Shown piece by piece: positions 44,127 to 53,239 of a stretch of 64,000 nt of DNA. How positions within the stretch are numbered: the first letter of the stretch is position 1; every line of letters begins with the position of its first letter. A program made the translations under genes and the position numbers. Source of the DNA: Methylocella silvestris BL2 (GTDB taxonomy: Bacteria; Pseudomonadota; Alphaproteobacteria; Rhizobiales; Beijerinckiaceae); contig NC_011666.1 in the NCBI RefSeq assembly GCF_000021745.1, forward strand, positions 3,685,001 to 3,749,000. Reading direction: 5' to 3'. Under the pieces are notes generated by a model. That model worked only from the letters and a program-made list of their open reading frames with translations. It had not been told where the DNA came from and did no database searches.

Positions 44127-45407
44127 TCATTCGGCGGGCGCCAGTTTTGCCGTTCCACCCACCATTTCATGTTCCTCGAACGGCTTCTCAGGATGCATCA
44201 TAAAGGCGCATGCCGCTCCGACGAGAAGTAATCCCATCGACATGAGGAACGGTAGAAACCAATTTGCCGTGACGTCGATCACAAACCCGGCGACCAGTGG
44301 GGACACGATCGCCGCAGCGGCGGAGCCGGTATTCATGAGCCCGGCAGCCGTCCCGGAATATTTCGGCGCAATATCCATGGGGATTGACCACATCGGGCCG
44401 ATGACCAATTCCGCGAAGAAGAAGCCCGCCGACAAGCAGAGCGCGACCAACGTGACGTCGTGGATGTAGAGCAGTGGCAGAAGCGATAGGAAGGCGCCGA
44501 GAAATCCTCCGATCGTGACGCTCAGCCGCGCAAGTCGAACATTGTTCGTGCGACGCAGAATGTGATCCGAGATGACTCCGCCGAGCGTGTCTCCAACGAC
44601 GCCCGCAAAAAACACACCCGACGCAAAAAGAGCGGAACTCTTGAGATCCAGGCCGAAATTGTTCTTGAAGAACAGCGGGAGCCAGTTGAGGTAAAGCCAA
44701 AGCGTCCAGCCATAGCAAAAATAAGTGAGCGTCACCGGCCACATCCGGGCCAGCAGAGGCTTCCACGGAATTTGAAGCTTGGCGCCCGGTTTGCGAACGG
44801 GCAGCTGCGCGAGTTCTTCCTCCGTGATGCCGGAGTGATCCTTCGGATCATTCCGAAAGTACCAAACCCAGACCAGCACCCACACCAGGCTGATGAGGCC
44901 GAGCAGGACAAAAGAGCCACGCCAGCTGAAGGCGATCACCAAGAGCGCGACGAAAGGCGGCGTGACCGCATTGCCGAGTCGGGCGAAAGCATGGGTCAGC
45001 CCTTGGGCGAAGCCTCGACGGCTCGGGGGCGTCCAATATTGCATGGCCCGGGTGGCCGTTGGGAAGGTTGCGCCCTCGCCGAAGCCAAGCAGTAGGCGCG
45101 CGAGGAACAATGTGAAGAGACCGTTGACGAGACCCGTCAGAATGGTCGCCACCGCCCAGATCAACCCGCATGCGAACAGCGTCCGACGCGCGCCGAAACG
45201 GTCTCCGACCCAGCCCCCGAAAACCTGAAAAACGAGGTAGGGATAGGCGAAGGCGGAGAACACGAGCCCGAGCTGCGTATTCGTGAGATTTAGCTCGCGC
45301 TGTATGGCGCCCGCAGCCGTGCCGATATTGACGCGATCGATGTAGGTTATGAAATACATGATACAGAGAAGCGCCAGAACGACATGCGTCGCCTTGAACT
45401 TTGGCAT
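44127..45407 (-). CDS. MFS transporter, anion:cation symporter type
   Basis: A 426-residue permease with 12 membrane helices of the ACS/glucarate-phthalate-like branch. Evident motifs are FITYIDRVNIGTAAGAIQRE in helix 1, FGGWVGDRFGARRTLFACGL (the MFS signature) and FGEGATFPTATRAMQYW. The ATG at 45407 is preceded by GGGAGGG; an in-frame GTG six bases upstream is less likely. It opens a minus-strand block in the hydroxyacid island and probably imports an organic acid for it. Confidence 0.9.
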   Translation of the reverse strand: MPKFKATHVVLALLCIMYFITYIDRVNIGTAAGAIQRELNLTNTQLGLVFSAFAYPYLVFQVFGGWVGDRFGARRTLFACGLIWAVATILTGLVNGLFTLFLARLLLGFGEGATFPTATRAMQYWTPPSRRGFAQGLTHAFARLGNAVTPPFVALLVIAFSWRGSFVLLGLISLVWVLVWVWYFRNDPKDHSGITEEELAQLPVRKPGAKLQIPWKPLLARMWPVTLTYFCYGWTLWLYLNWLPLFFKNNFGLDLKSSALFASGVFFAGVVGDTLGGVISDHILRRTNNVRLARLSVTIGGFLGAFLSLLPLLYIHDVTLVALCLSAGFFFAELVIGPMWSIPMDIAPKYSGTAAGLMNTGSAAAAIVSPLVAGFVIDVTANWFLPFLMSMGLLLVGAACAFMMHPEKPFEEHEMVGGTAKLAPAE

Positions 45408-45538
45408 CTTCACACCCTCCCGAATGTCTTCTTTTGGCCCACCGATCGTCTAAGCGGTTCTAGATTGGCGCCGCCTTTACGAGACTAATTTTATGTTTTT
45501 CAAAAGAGCGGACGGCCCGGTCTTTGAGCGCCGACGCA

Positions 45539-46321
45539 TCAAGCGTCCCGGGCGACAGTTACAGTCCCTACGCCGGCAAATGACGCTTCTGCGCTGCTGC
45601 CGGGAGCCAGACGCTCCATACAGGTGTAGGAGCCGGTGGTTACAAGATCACCGGCGCGGAGCGCCGCCCCAACGTCTAGGAGATCATTGGCCAGCCATAC
45701 GACAAGGTCGATGACGTCGCCGGCGGGATTGCCGCCGTCGCGGCTGATAATCATGCGATCGTCAACGGCGAGGCTGACGCTGGTGTTGATGAATGAGGGA
45801 TGGTCCGGCATAGGAACCCCGGAGCCGACCACCATGGCCCCATGCGACAGAAGGTCGGCGAGGAGAAGCTCGGGAGCGACCGTAGGCCAGTCGCGAAAGC
45901 GGCTGTCGATGATCTCGAACGCGACAACCACTTCGCTGATCGCGGTCAGGACTTCATCGCGCGCATAAGGACGCCCGATCGGCGGAAGGCCGGAGCGGAA
46001 GCGAAACGCCAATTCGGCTTCAAGGAGAAAGAGCCGGAAGGCGTCGCGCTCGAATTTGGCGCCGGAGGGATGCGTTCGATTTGCGAACAGAGGCGCGCGA
46101 GAGGCCGGAGCGTCGGCAGCTTTGCGTCCAACCTTCCAGCCCACAATAGGGCCAAGACGCCGGGCTAACGCGGATTGAACGCGATAAGCCTCCTCGCGAG
46201 AGGAAATCCGCGCATTGACGGGCAGCTCGCCTATGCTCGCGCCGGTTTCCTGAGCGTCGATCAGCAATGCCGCGAGAGCGGTCGCCTCATCGCATTCCAT
46301 CGCAGCCACTCGCGCAACCAT
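45539..46321 (-). CDS. 2-keto-4-pentenoate hydratase / FAH-family protein
   Basis: A 260-residue protein of the MhpD/fumarylacetoacetate-hydrolase superfamily. It has VGWKVGRKAADAP, EAELAFRF with the metal-ligand Glu pair, and VVVAFEIIDSRF with further ligands, then a LLSHGAMVVGSG block. Members hydrate 2-oxo-4-pentenoates or decarboxylate oxo-acids, using Mg or Mn. The start at 46321 follows GAGGA. It lies in the hydroxyacid island, where its substrate is not obvious; its neighbours suggest an oxo-acid. Confidence 0.85.
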   Translation of the reverse strand: MVARVAAMECDEATALAALLIDAQETGASIGELPVNARISSREEAYRVQSALARRLGPIVGWKVGRKAADAPASRAPLFANRTHPSGAKFERDAFRLFLLEAELAFRFRSGLPPIGRPYARDEVLTAISEVVVAFEIIDSRFRDWPTVAPELLLADLLSHGAMVVGSGVPMPDHPSFINTSVSLAVDDRMIISRDGGNPAGDVIDLVVWLANDLLDVGAALRAGDLVTTGSYTCMERLAPGSSAEASFAGVGTVTVARDA

Positions 46322-46359
46322 TTTTTCCTCACCGACAGCAGGTTTGCGCTGAATTGCGA

Positions 46360-47568
46360 TCAGCCCGCGGCAAGTTTGAGCAAAGGCGAGGCATTGGTCC
46401 CGTCGCGGCTTTCAAGCTCGGCCATGGCCGCCATTACGCCGCCTGCGCGGTGCGGGATTCCCGCCGCTGACAGACCCATCTCAACGCCGCTCAGGGCCGC
46501 CATAAGGACAAGCTCGTTGCATTGGCCAAGATGCCCGATGCGGAATACTTTTCCAGCCAGCTTGTTCAGCCCCGTTCCGAGCGACATATTGTATTTTTCG
46601 AGCACCACATTGCGGAAATGATCGGCGTCGTGACCGGGGGGCGTTAACACAGCCGTCAGGACCGGCGAATATTCGGAGGGCTCTTCACAGAGCACTTCGA
46701 GGCCCCAGGCGCGGACAGCCGCGCGCGTCGCGGCTGCGAGGCGATGGTGACGCTCAAACACCTGATCGAGACCTTCTTCCAGCAACATCGCGATCGCCTC
46801 GCGCAGCCCGTAAAGCAGGGTGGTCGCCGGAGTGTAGGGAAAGAAGCCCGCAGCGTTGGGTTTCAGCATCTCCTGCCAGTCCCAATAGGACCGCGGGAAT
46901 TTGTTGGTCTTTGACGCGGCGAGCGCCTTGTCGGAGATGGCCGTGAAGCCGAGGCCCGGCGGCAGCATCAAACCTTTCTGGGAGCAGCTAATGGTGACGT
47001 CGACGCCCCACTCGTCGTGGCGATAATCGACTGAACCGAGGGAGGAGATCGTATCGACAAGGAGCAAAGCCGGGTGGCCGGTCCTGTCGATCGCCGTGCG
47101 GATTTCGCCTATTCGGCTGGTGACCCCGGTCGAGGTTTCATTGTGGACGACCATCACGGCCTTGATCGCGTGGGAGCGATCTTCGGCCAGCTTCGCTTCG
47201 ATGGCGACGGGATCAGCGCCGCGGCGCCAGTCGCCCGGCATGAAGTCGGCGTCAAGGCCCCATTTCGCCGCCATCTGACGCCATAGGGTGGAGAAATGAC
47301 CGGTCTCGGCCATGAGCACCTTGTCGCCAGGCGACAAGGTGTTGACGATCGCGGCTTCCCAGGCGCCGGTTCCAGATGAGGGGTAAATGACGACCGGACC
47401 GGAGGTCTTGAAGACGCTTTTGCAGCCCGCCAGAACCTCTTCGCCAAGAAGCTGGAATTCCGGACCGCGATGATCGATGACCTGTTTGTTCATCGCCCGA
47501 AGCACTCTCTCGGGCACGGGGCTCGGCCCCGGAATCTGCAGGAAATGTTGCCCGTGGCGCTCTGTCAT
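46360..47568 (-). CDS. Class V aminotransferase, serine/aspartate-glyoxylate type
   Basis: A 402-residue PLP enzyme. The N-terminal FLQIPGPSPVPERVLRAM and the PLP lysine Lys198 in SCSQKGLMLPPGL are typical of serine-glyoxylate and aspartate-glyoxylate (BhcA-like) aminotransferases. So are HNETSTGV (about 142-149) and VDTISSLGSVDYRHDEWGVD. These turn glyoxylate into glycine. The start at MTERHG was preferred to an ATG two codons earlier; both are possible. The gene is divergent from the GntR regulator, with a perfect 14-bp palindrome between them. Confidence 0.88.
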   Translation of the reverse strand: MTERHGQHFLQIPGPSPVPERVLRAMNKQVIDHRGPEFQLLGEEVLAGCKSVFKTSGPVVIYPSSGTGAWEAAIVNTLSPGDKVLMAETGHFSTLWRQMAAKWGLDADFMPGDWRRGADPVAIEAKLAEDRSHAIKAVMVVHNETSTGVTSRIGEIRTAIDRTGHPALLLVDTISSLGSVDYRHDEWGVDVTISCSQKGLMLPPGLGFTAISDKALAASKTNKFPRSYWDWQEMLKPNAAGFFPYTPATTLLYGLREAIAMLLEEGLDQVFERHHRLAAATRAAVRAWGLEVLCEEPSEYSPVLTAVLTPPGHDADHFRNVVLEKYNMSLGTGLNKLAGKVFRIGHLGQCNELVLMAALSGVEMGLSAAGIPHRAGGVMAAMAELESRDGTNASPLLKLAAG

Positions 47569-47654
47569 TTCCATCCCCGTATGCAGCGGCCGGGATTGGC
47601 CCGGAATTCTCTTAACCCAGATTAGTGCATTAATTTTTTCATGATGCAATGAAT

Positions 47655-47668
47655 TTTTGAATTCAAAA
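47655..47668. promoter_or_regulatory. Candidate operator palindrome 1
   Basis: TTTTGAATTCAAAA is a perfect 14-bp palindrome in the 142-base space between the divergent aminotransferase and GntR genes. The inner 12 bases recur upstream of the FAD/Fe-S dehydrogenase at 48548-48559. This makes it a candidate binding site for the local GntR regulator. An adjacent TTCAT-N6-ATGAA pair at 47638-47653 might be part of the same region. Confidence 0.55.
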
Positions 47669-47710
47669 TACCGTCTCGACCCAACCGGGCAAACACGTTA
47701 TTTGATTCAT

Positions 47711-48490
47711 ATGGACTCAATGGATGGAGATGGGGGGAGGGCTCTTGCGCCCCCTGCGAGCGATGCCCGCCGGCCGGAAGACGGCGCCGACGCTTCTGCA
47801 TCGGGTCGGCCGGCGCATGCCGTATCATTGCATGGCGAAATTCTCGTGCGCCTGCGCGATTACATCGTCGAAGGCAATCTTGTCGGCGGAGCGCGCATTC
47901 CCGAGCGTCAGCTTTGCGAAATGTTCGGCATCTCCCGCACGCCGCTGCGTGAGGCGCTGAAAGTGCTGGCCTCCGAAGGGCTGGTTGATCTCCTGCCCAA
48001 CAGAGGCGCGCGGGTCCGCGAGCTGAGCGCCAAAAACCTCGTTGAGCTCTTCGACGTTATGGGCGGGCTCGAAGCTCTCGCCGGCCGTCTTGCCTGTGAA
48101 AACATTACTGGGGACGCCTTCGATGAAATCGAGCGGCTGCACCATGAAATGTATGGCTTTTATCTGCGCCGCGATCTGCACAGCTATTTCCAGTGCAACC
48201 AGGCCATCCATCAGAAGATCGCCGACGCCGCTCATAACTCCGTGCTCTCGGCCACCTATGCAAGCTTCTCGGATCGCCTAAGGCGGGTCCGGTTTTGCGC
48301 CAATCTCAGCCGGAAGCACGACAGATGGGGGGAGGCGATGCGCGAGCACGAGGCCATTCTCGACGCATTGCGCCGCCGCGCCGGCCCTGAACTGAGCGAC
48401 ATCCTCTTTCTGCATTTACGCAACAAGCAAGTCGCAGCCGCTGAACTCGGTCCGGAGCTGGCGCGCGCCGAAGGGGAGGCCAGGATTTAA
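47711..48490 (+). CDS. GntR family regulator with FCD domain
   Basis: A 259-residue regulator. Residues about 40-110 form the winged helix-turn-helix (VRLRDYIVEGNLVGGARIPE, then LCEMFGISRTPLREALKVLA). An FCD helical effector domain follows, with LHHEMYGFYLRRDLHSYFQC and NQAIHQKIADAAHNSVL providing metal- or ligand-binding His residues. The start is uncertain: I chose the ATG at 47711, since the TTG at 47657 lies inside a palindrome and no good ribosome-binding site distinguishes others. It most likely controls the surrounding catabolic genes in response to an organic acid. Confidence 0.88.
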   Translation: MDSMDGDGGRALAPPASDARRPEDGADASASGRPAHAVSLHGEILVRLRDYIVEGNLVGGARIPERQLCEMFGISRTPLREALKVLASEGLVDLLPNRGARVRELSAKNLVELFDVMGGLEALAGRLACENITGDAFDEIERLHHEMYGFYLRRDLHSYFQCNQAIHQKIADAAHNSVLSATYASFSDRLRRVRFCANLSRKHDRWGEAMREHEAILDALRRRAGPELSDILFLHLRNKQVAAAELGPELARAEGEARI

Positions 48491-48547
48491 GCGCTGCAGC
48501 GGCCAATCGCCTGATTTGAGTGCGTTTTGTGATGTGTTATTTTATGG

Positions 48548-48559
48548 TTTGAATTCAAA
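48548..48559. promoter_or_regulatory. Candidate operator palindrome 2
   Basis: TTTGAATTCAAA, a perfect 12-bp palindrome and the same core as the element at 47655-47668, lies 67 bases before the start of the FAD/Fe-S dehydrogenase. Its place in a promoter of the same island supports joint control. Confidence 0.55.
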
Positions 48560-48625
48560 TAAGGGCGCTGATAAGACTCCCGAAAAATACGCGGCGAAGA
48601 AATTAGCGGCAAAGGGAGCATCCAG

Positions 48626-51595
48626 ATGGTCGGGGCGACGCGCTCGGGATTCGAAGGACGGCTTCGCGCCGAGATCGCGGGCGACATTCTCTTCGACGCG
48701 TTCAGCCGCGGCCGCTACGCGACTGACGCATCGCATTACCAGATGATCCCGCTCGGCGTGGCCGTCCCCAAAACTGTCGAAGCGGCGGTCCGGGCCTTCG
48801 CGCTGGCGCGCGAGGAAGGCGTCCCCGTCACAGCGCGCGGCGGCGGCACCTCGCAATGCGGACAGACCATCAATCGCGGCCTGGTGATCGACGGCTCAAA
48901 ATATCTGCGCCGCATTCTCTCTCTCGACGTTGCCGGCCGCCGCTGCGTGGTCGAGCCGGGCATCGTGCTCGATGACCTGAACCGCCAGCTGAAACCACAC
49001 GGTCTGTGGTTTCCGGTCGATGTCTCGACAGCCTCGCGAGCGACGATCGGCGGCATGACCGCGAACAATTCCTGCGGCGGCCGCTCGCTGCGGTATGGCA
49101 CCACGCGGGACAATGTGATCTCGATCGAGGCGGTTCTGGCCGATGGCGCGGCGGCCCATTTCGGCGAGACCGCCACCGATCTTTCCGAACTGCGCGACGC
49201 CCATCTCAAACAATTCGCCGAGAAGCTGCTGGCCATCGGGGCGCGCGAGGCGGATGAAGTTGCAGAGCGCTTTCCAAAGGTCCAGCGGCGCGTCGGCGGC
49301 TATAATATCGACGCTCTCGATCCAGCGCGCGGCCGTGTCAACTTTGCCCACATTCTCGTCGGCTCGGAAGGCACGCTCGCCTATTCCACCGCGATCGAAC
49401 TGAAGCTTTCGCCGCTTCTGGGGCGCCGTGCGGTCGGAGTCTGTCATTTCGGCTCCTTCCACGCCGCGATGAACAGCGCCCAGCATATTGTCAAGCTGGA
49501 GCCAATCGCCGTCGAGCTCGTCGATGCGACCATGATCTCGCTGGCGAGCGAAATCCCGATGTTCCGGCCGACGCTCGACGCCGTCGTGCGCGGCGAGCCC
49601 CAGGCCCTGCTTCTGGTCGAATTCGCCGAAGACGACGCGGAGAATGTCCGGCGTCTGAAACAGCTGGGCGATCTGATGGGTGATCTCGGCTTCGGTTTCG
49701 ATCGCGAGGGCGCGCATTGGGGCGGCGTCGTCGAGACGCTCGATCCGTCTCTGCAGGCGGACATCACGGATCTGCGCACCTCCGGCCTCAATATCATGAT
49801 GTCGATGAAGGACGAGGCGAAGCCGATCTCTTTTGTTGAGGATTGCGCCGTTCCGCTGGAGCATCTTGCGGATTACACCGAGAAGCTCACGAGCGTCTTC
49901 GAGAAACACGGGACGCGCGGCACCTGGTACGCGCACGCCTCCGAAGGCTGTCTGCATGTGCGTCCGGTGCTCAATCTGAGGCTCGATAAAGACGTCAAGG
50001 CGATGCGGGCCATCGCCGAAGAGGCGTTCGCTCTCGTGCGCGCCTATAAGGGATCGCATTCAGGCGAACATGGCGACGGACTGGTGCGCAGCGAGTTCCA
50101 CGAGCCGATGTTCGGCCAGAGGCTGGTCAAAGCCTTCGAAGAGGTGAAGTCGGTTTTCGACCCGAAGGGAATCCTCAATCCGGGCAAGATCGTGCGATCG
50201 CCGCGTTTCGACGACCGCAGTCTGCTGCGCTACGCGCCGGGCTATGAGGTTCGCGACTTTGCCCCACAGCTCAGCTGGGCCGGATATCCCGGCGCCGTCG
50301 GCGGCCTGCAAGGCGCTGTCGAGATGTGCAACAACAATGGCGCCTGTCGAAAACTCGAGGGGGGCGCGATGTGCCCGTCCTATCGCGCCACACGTGACGA
50401 AAAGCATGTGACGCGCGGACGCGCCAACAGCCTGCGGCTGGCGCTTTCTGGTCAGCTTGGCGCCGACGCCTTCGCCTCCGACGCCATGGCCGAGACGATG
50501 AAGCTCTGCGTCTCGTGCAAAGCCTGCAAGCGCGAATGTCCGACGAGCGTCGACATGGCGCGCATGAAGATCGAGGTCATGGCGGCCCGGGCGCAAAAAC
50601 ATGGTTTTTCCCTGCGCGACAGGCTCATCGCCTATATGCCGCGCTATGCGCCCTTCGCAGCTCGCCTCGCGCCTTTGCTCAATCTGCGCAATCGCAGTCC
50701 CTTTCTGCGGCGGCTGATGGAAACGATCGTCGGCTTCAGCGCTCGCCGCGATCTGCCGATTTGGCGGCCCGATCGATTTTCAGCGCGCGCGCAGACGCTG
50801 GGGCCAGTTGACGGCCGAGAGCTTGTTCTTTGGGTGGACAGTTTCAACGCCGCTTTCGAGCCCGAAAATATCGAGGCGGCGATCACGACTTTGACCGCAG
50901 CCGGCTACCGCGTTCATATCGCCGGCCCGATTGACGGATCGGCGCGTCCGCTTTGCTGCGGCAGGACCTTTCTGTCGATTGGAAATGTTGCGGCGGCGCG
51001 CGCGGAAATGTCTCGCACGCTGACGGCCTTGCGTCCCTTCCTGGAGCGTGGCCTCGCCGTTGTCGGCCTGGAGCCGAGCTGTCTTTTTTCCTTCAGAGAC
51101 GAGGCGCTGGCTCTTCTGCCCGGTGAGGACGCGCGGCGCGTCGCGGCCCACGCAATGCTGTTCGAGGAATTCATCGTGTGCGAGGCGAAGGCGGGTCGAT
51201 TTCCGCCCGTCCTTGGTCCGGTCGGGAAGAAGGCGTTATTACATGGCCATTGTCATCAAAAGGCCTTCGGAGCCATGGGCGCGGTCGAGACCGCGCTGCG
51301 CCTCGTCCCCGGTCTTACGGTCGAGACGATCGAGTCAAGCTGCTGTGGCATGGCGGGGGCCTTTGGTTACCAGGCGGAGACGATGGACGTCTCTCTAGCC
51401 ATGGCGGAGCTGTCTTTGCTGCCGGCGGTCCGCAAGGCTGAACTCGACGCTCTTCTGGTGGCCGACGGAACATCCTGTCGTCATCAGATCAGGGACGGCG
51501 CGCCACGCAAGGCCGTGCATGTCGCGCGTCTCTTCGAGGCGAGCCTCAAGGCAGGGCAACGGACCGCAACCAAGGCGAAAGCGGCAGTTCAATGA
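48626..51595 (+). CDS. FAD-binding and Fe-S-binding 2-hydroxyacid dehydrogenase
   Basis: A 989-residue fusion of the YdiJ type. An FAD-binding type-4 domain (about 40-215) includes VPVTARGGGTSQCGQTINRG and TIGGMTANNSCGGRSLRYGT; an FAD-oxidase C-terminal domain follows to about 530. Two 4Fe-4S clusters come next (CNNNGACRKLEGGAMCPSY near 568 and CVSCKACKRECPT near 628), then two CCG domains (CCGRTFLS and SSCCGMAGAFGY). Relatives oxidise glycolate, D-lactate or D-2-hydroxyglutarate and feed the quinone pool. AAAGGGAGC fixes the start. Its stop overlaps the next gene by 4 bases. Confidence 0.93.
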   Translation: MVGATRSGFEGRLRAEIAGDILFDAFSRGRYATDASHYQMIPLGVAVPKTVEAAVRAFALAREEGVPVTARGGGTSQCGQTINRGLVIDGSKYLRRILSLDVAGRRCVVEPGIVLDDLNRQLKPHGLWFPVDVSTASRATIGGMTANNSCGGRSLRYGTTRDNVISIEAVLADGAAAHFGETATDLSELRDAHLKQFAEKLLAIGAREADEVAERFPKVQRRVGGYNIDALDPARGRVNFAHILVGSEGTLAYSTAIELKLSPLLGRRAVGVCHFGSFHAAMNSAQHIVKLEPIAVELVDATMISLASEIPMFRPTLDAVVRGEPQALLLVEFAEDDAENVRRLKQLGDLMGDLGFGFDREGAHWGGVVETLDPSLQADITDLRTSGLNIMMSMKDEAKPISFVEDCAVPLEHLADYTEKLTSVFEKHGTRGTWYAHASEGCLHVRPVLNLRLDKDVKAMRAIAEEAFALVRAYKGSHSGEHGDGLVRSEFHEPMFGQRLVKAFEEVKSVFDPKGILNPGKIVRSPRFDDRSLLRYAPGYEVRDFAPQLSWAGYPGAVGGLQGAVEMCNNNGACRKLEGGAMCPSYRATRDEKHVTRGRANSLRLALSGQLGADAFASDAMAETMKLCVSCKACKRECPTSVDMARMKIEVMAARAQKHGFSLRDRLIAYMPRYAPFAARLAPLLNLRNRSPFLRRLMETIVGFSARRDLPIWRPDRFSARAQTLGPVDGRELVLWVDSFNAAFEPENIEAAITTLTAAGYRVHIAGPIDGSARPLCCGRTFLSIGNVAAARAEMSRTLTALRPFLERGLAVVGLEPSCLFSFRDEALALLPGEDARRVAAHAMLFEEFIVCEAKAGRFPPVLGPVGKKALLHGHCHQKAFGAMGAVETALRLVPGLTVETIESSCCGMAGAFGYQAETMDVSLAMAELSLLPAVRKAELDALLVADGTSCRHQIRDGAPRKAVHVARLFEASLKAGQRTATKAKAAVQ

Positions 51596-52743
51596 CCGCC
51601 GAAATAGAACAAAAAGCCCTTGGCCCTTTCGCTGCGCTGATCGGCGCGCCGGACGGACGCAAGCGGCTGAACACGCCGTCGCTCATCCTAGATCTCGACG
51701 TTTTCGACGCGAATGTAGCCAGAATGCAGGCGATCTGCGACGCCAATGGCGTCAATCTGCGTCCGCACGCGAAAAGTCACAAAAGCTCCCGCATCGCGCA
51801 GGCGCAACGTGAGGCCGGCGCGATCGGCGTCTGCTGCGCCACTATCAACGAGGCGGAAGCGATGGCCGTGGCGGGCGTCGGCGGACTGCTGATCACCGCG
51901 CCTCTTGTCACCGACGTAAAGATTTCGCGCCTCTGCGATCTATGCGCGAGGGCGCCGGACACAATGGCGGTGATCGACAACGCCGATAACGCACTTGCCT
52001 TGTCTGCGGCCTTCGCCGGCCGGCCGGCGTTAAACGTTCTCGTCGATCTCGATATCGGCCATCACCGCACCGGCGCCGTTGATCCGGCGGCCGCTTTCAA
52101 ACTGGCGCGTATGATCGCCGCGACGCCCAATCTCACTTTGCAGGGCGTTCAGGCCTATGGCGGCCATTTTCAGCACATCCCTGACGCCGCGAAGCGCGGC
52201 GCGGCGGCGGCGCAGGGGCGCGAGCAGCTCAAAGCTCTCCTCGCCCTGATGCGCGACGCGCAGCTTGAGACCGGGATTGTCACCGGCGCTGGCACGGGCA
52301 CCCACGGACTCGACGGATCGTCCGGCGTCTTCACGGAAATTCAGGCGGGCTCCTATATTTTCATGGACGCCGAATATGCCACGATCAATTATGAAGGCGG
52401 CGATTGGCCCTTCGGCTTCTCCCTGTTCGTGCAGACCAGCGTTCTCAGCGCCAACCTTCCAACGCAGGTCACCACCGACGCCGGCACAAAATCCTTCGCC
52501 CTGAACGGGCCGCCGCCACGGATCGTCTCCGCTTCTCTACACGGCGCGGCTTACGGCTTTGCGGGCGACGAACACGGGCGCGTCATGCTGGAGCACGGCA
52601 TGGGTCGCCCGCAAATCGGCGAACGACTCGAATGCATCGTATCGCATTGCGATCCCACAGTGTGCCTCTACGACTACTTTGTCTGTGTGCGCGGGCAAAA
52701 GGTCGTCGATGTCTGGAAAATCGACGCGCGCGGGCGGGCATAG
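51592..52743 (+). CDS. DSD1-family PLP enzyme, beta-hydroxyaspartate aldolase-like
   Basis: A 383-residue alanine-racemase-fold enzyme of the D-threonine aldolase/D-serine dehydratase group. The PLP lysine is Lys61 in RPHAKSHK, and the C-terminal metal site is H352-C-D354. The Asp two residues after His matches aldolases, where dehydratases have Cys. YGGHFQHI and AGTGTHGLD are further family segments. A beta-hydroxyaspartate aldolase (BhcC) joins glyoxylate and glycine; the neighbouring aminotransferase and hydroxyacid dehydrogenase fit that role, but threonine-type aldolase activity is possible. It is translationally coupled to the dehydrogenase. Confidence 0.87.
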   Translation: MTAEIEQKALGPFAALIGAPDGRKRLNTPSLILDLDVFDANVARMQAICDANGVNLRPHAKSHKSSRIAQAQREAGAIGVCCATINEAEAMAVAGVGGLLITAPLVTDVKISRLCDLCARAPDTMAVIDNADNALALSAAFAGRPALNVLVDLDIGHHRTGAVDPAAAFKLARMIAATPNLTLQGVQAYGGHFQHIPDAAKRGAAAAQGREQLKALLALMRDAQLETGIVTGAGTGTHGLDGSSGVFTEIQAGSYIFMDAEYATINYEGGDWPFGFSLFVQTSVLSANLPTQVTTDAGTKSFALNGPPPRIVSASLHGAAYGFAGDEHGRVMLEHGMGRPQIGERLECIVSHCDPTVCLYDYFVCVRGQKVVDVWKIDARGRA

Positions 52744-53239
52744 AGAACGGCGACGGTCCGACGACGAGCGCGCATGTCACGCATACCCTCGGCAGCGCAG
52801 ACCACGTGCACTTGTCTGGGTCGCCAGACTTGCTGGACCCGCTTAGCATTCACCATCATCGACTCTCCGCCCTTCCAACGACGCTGCGCATCCCCGGAAC
52901 CTCGGCCGGCGCCGCCCGAGTGGCGCAATAGGCGGCGACGCCCTTCATCCGGGCGAATGCGGCGACCTTGTCGCGGAGTTCCGATCGGCCTTTCGCCGCG
53001 GCGGCGCGGCACAGCACATGCGTTTGCGACCTCAAGCGCCAAACTTCGGGGAGCAACCACGTTTCAGGGAAAAGACGAAGTCTACTTTCCGATTTTTGAG
53101 GGAATCCAAATCATATCAGGCGTGAAAAAACGATATCAACCTCGCATTGCACCGAGCCGTGATATTCCTAGCGCTGTCCAATTCTTGACGTCATCGCACG
53201 TGCGACGGTTGTGGAAAAGACTCGGGCGAATATAAGAAT
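52744..53239. other. Spacer without a supported gene
   Basis: About 500 bases follow the PLP enzyme. A minus-strand frame at 52856-53056 encodes 66 residues but has no ribosome-binding site and no known similarity. The AT-rich stretch near 53085-53250 may hold a former promoter of the esterase pseudogene. Confidence 0.4.

Noticed and set aside
48896-50059. 387-residue minus-strand frame
   Set aside because: It is entirely inside the FAD/Fe-S dehydrogenase gene on the other strand and is His/Arg-rich without a family match.
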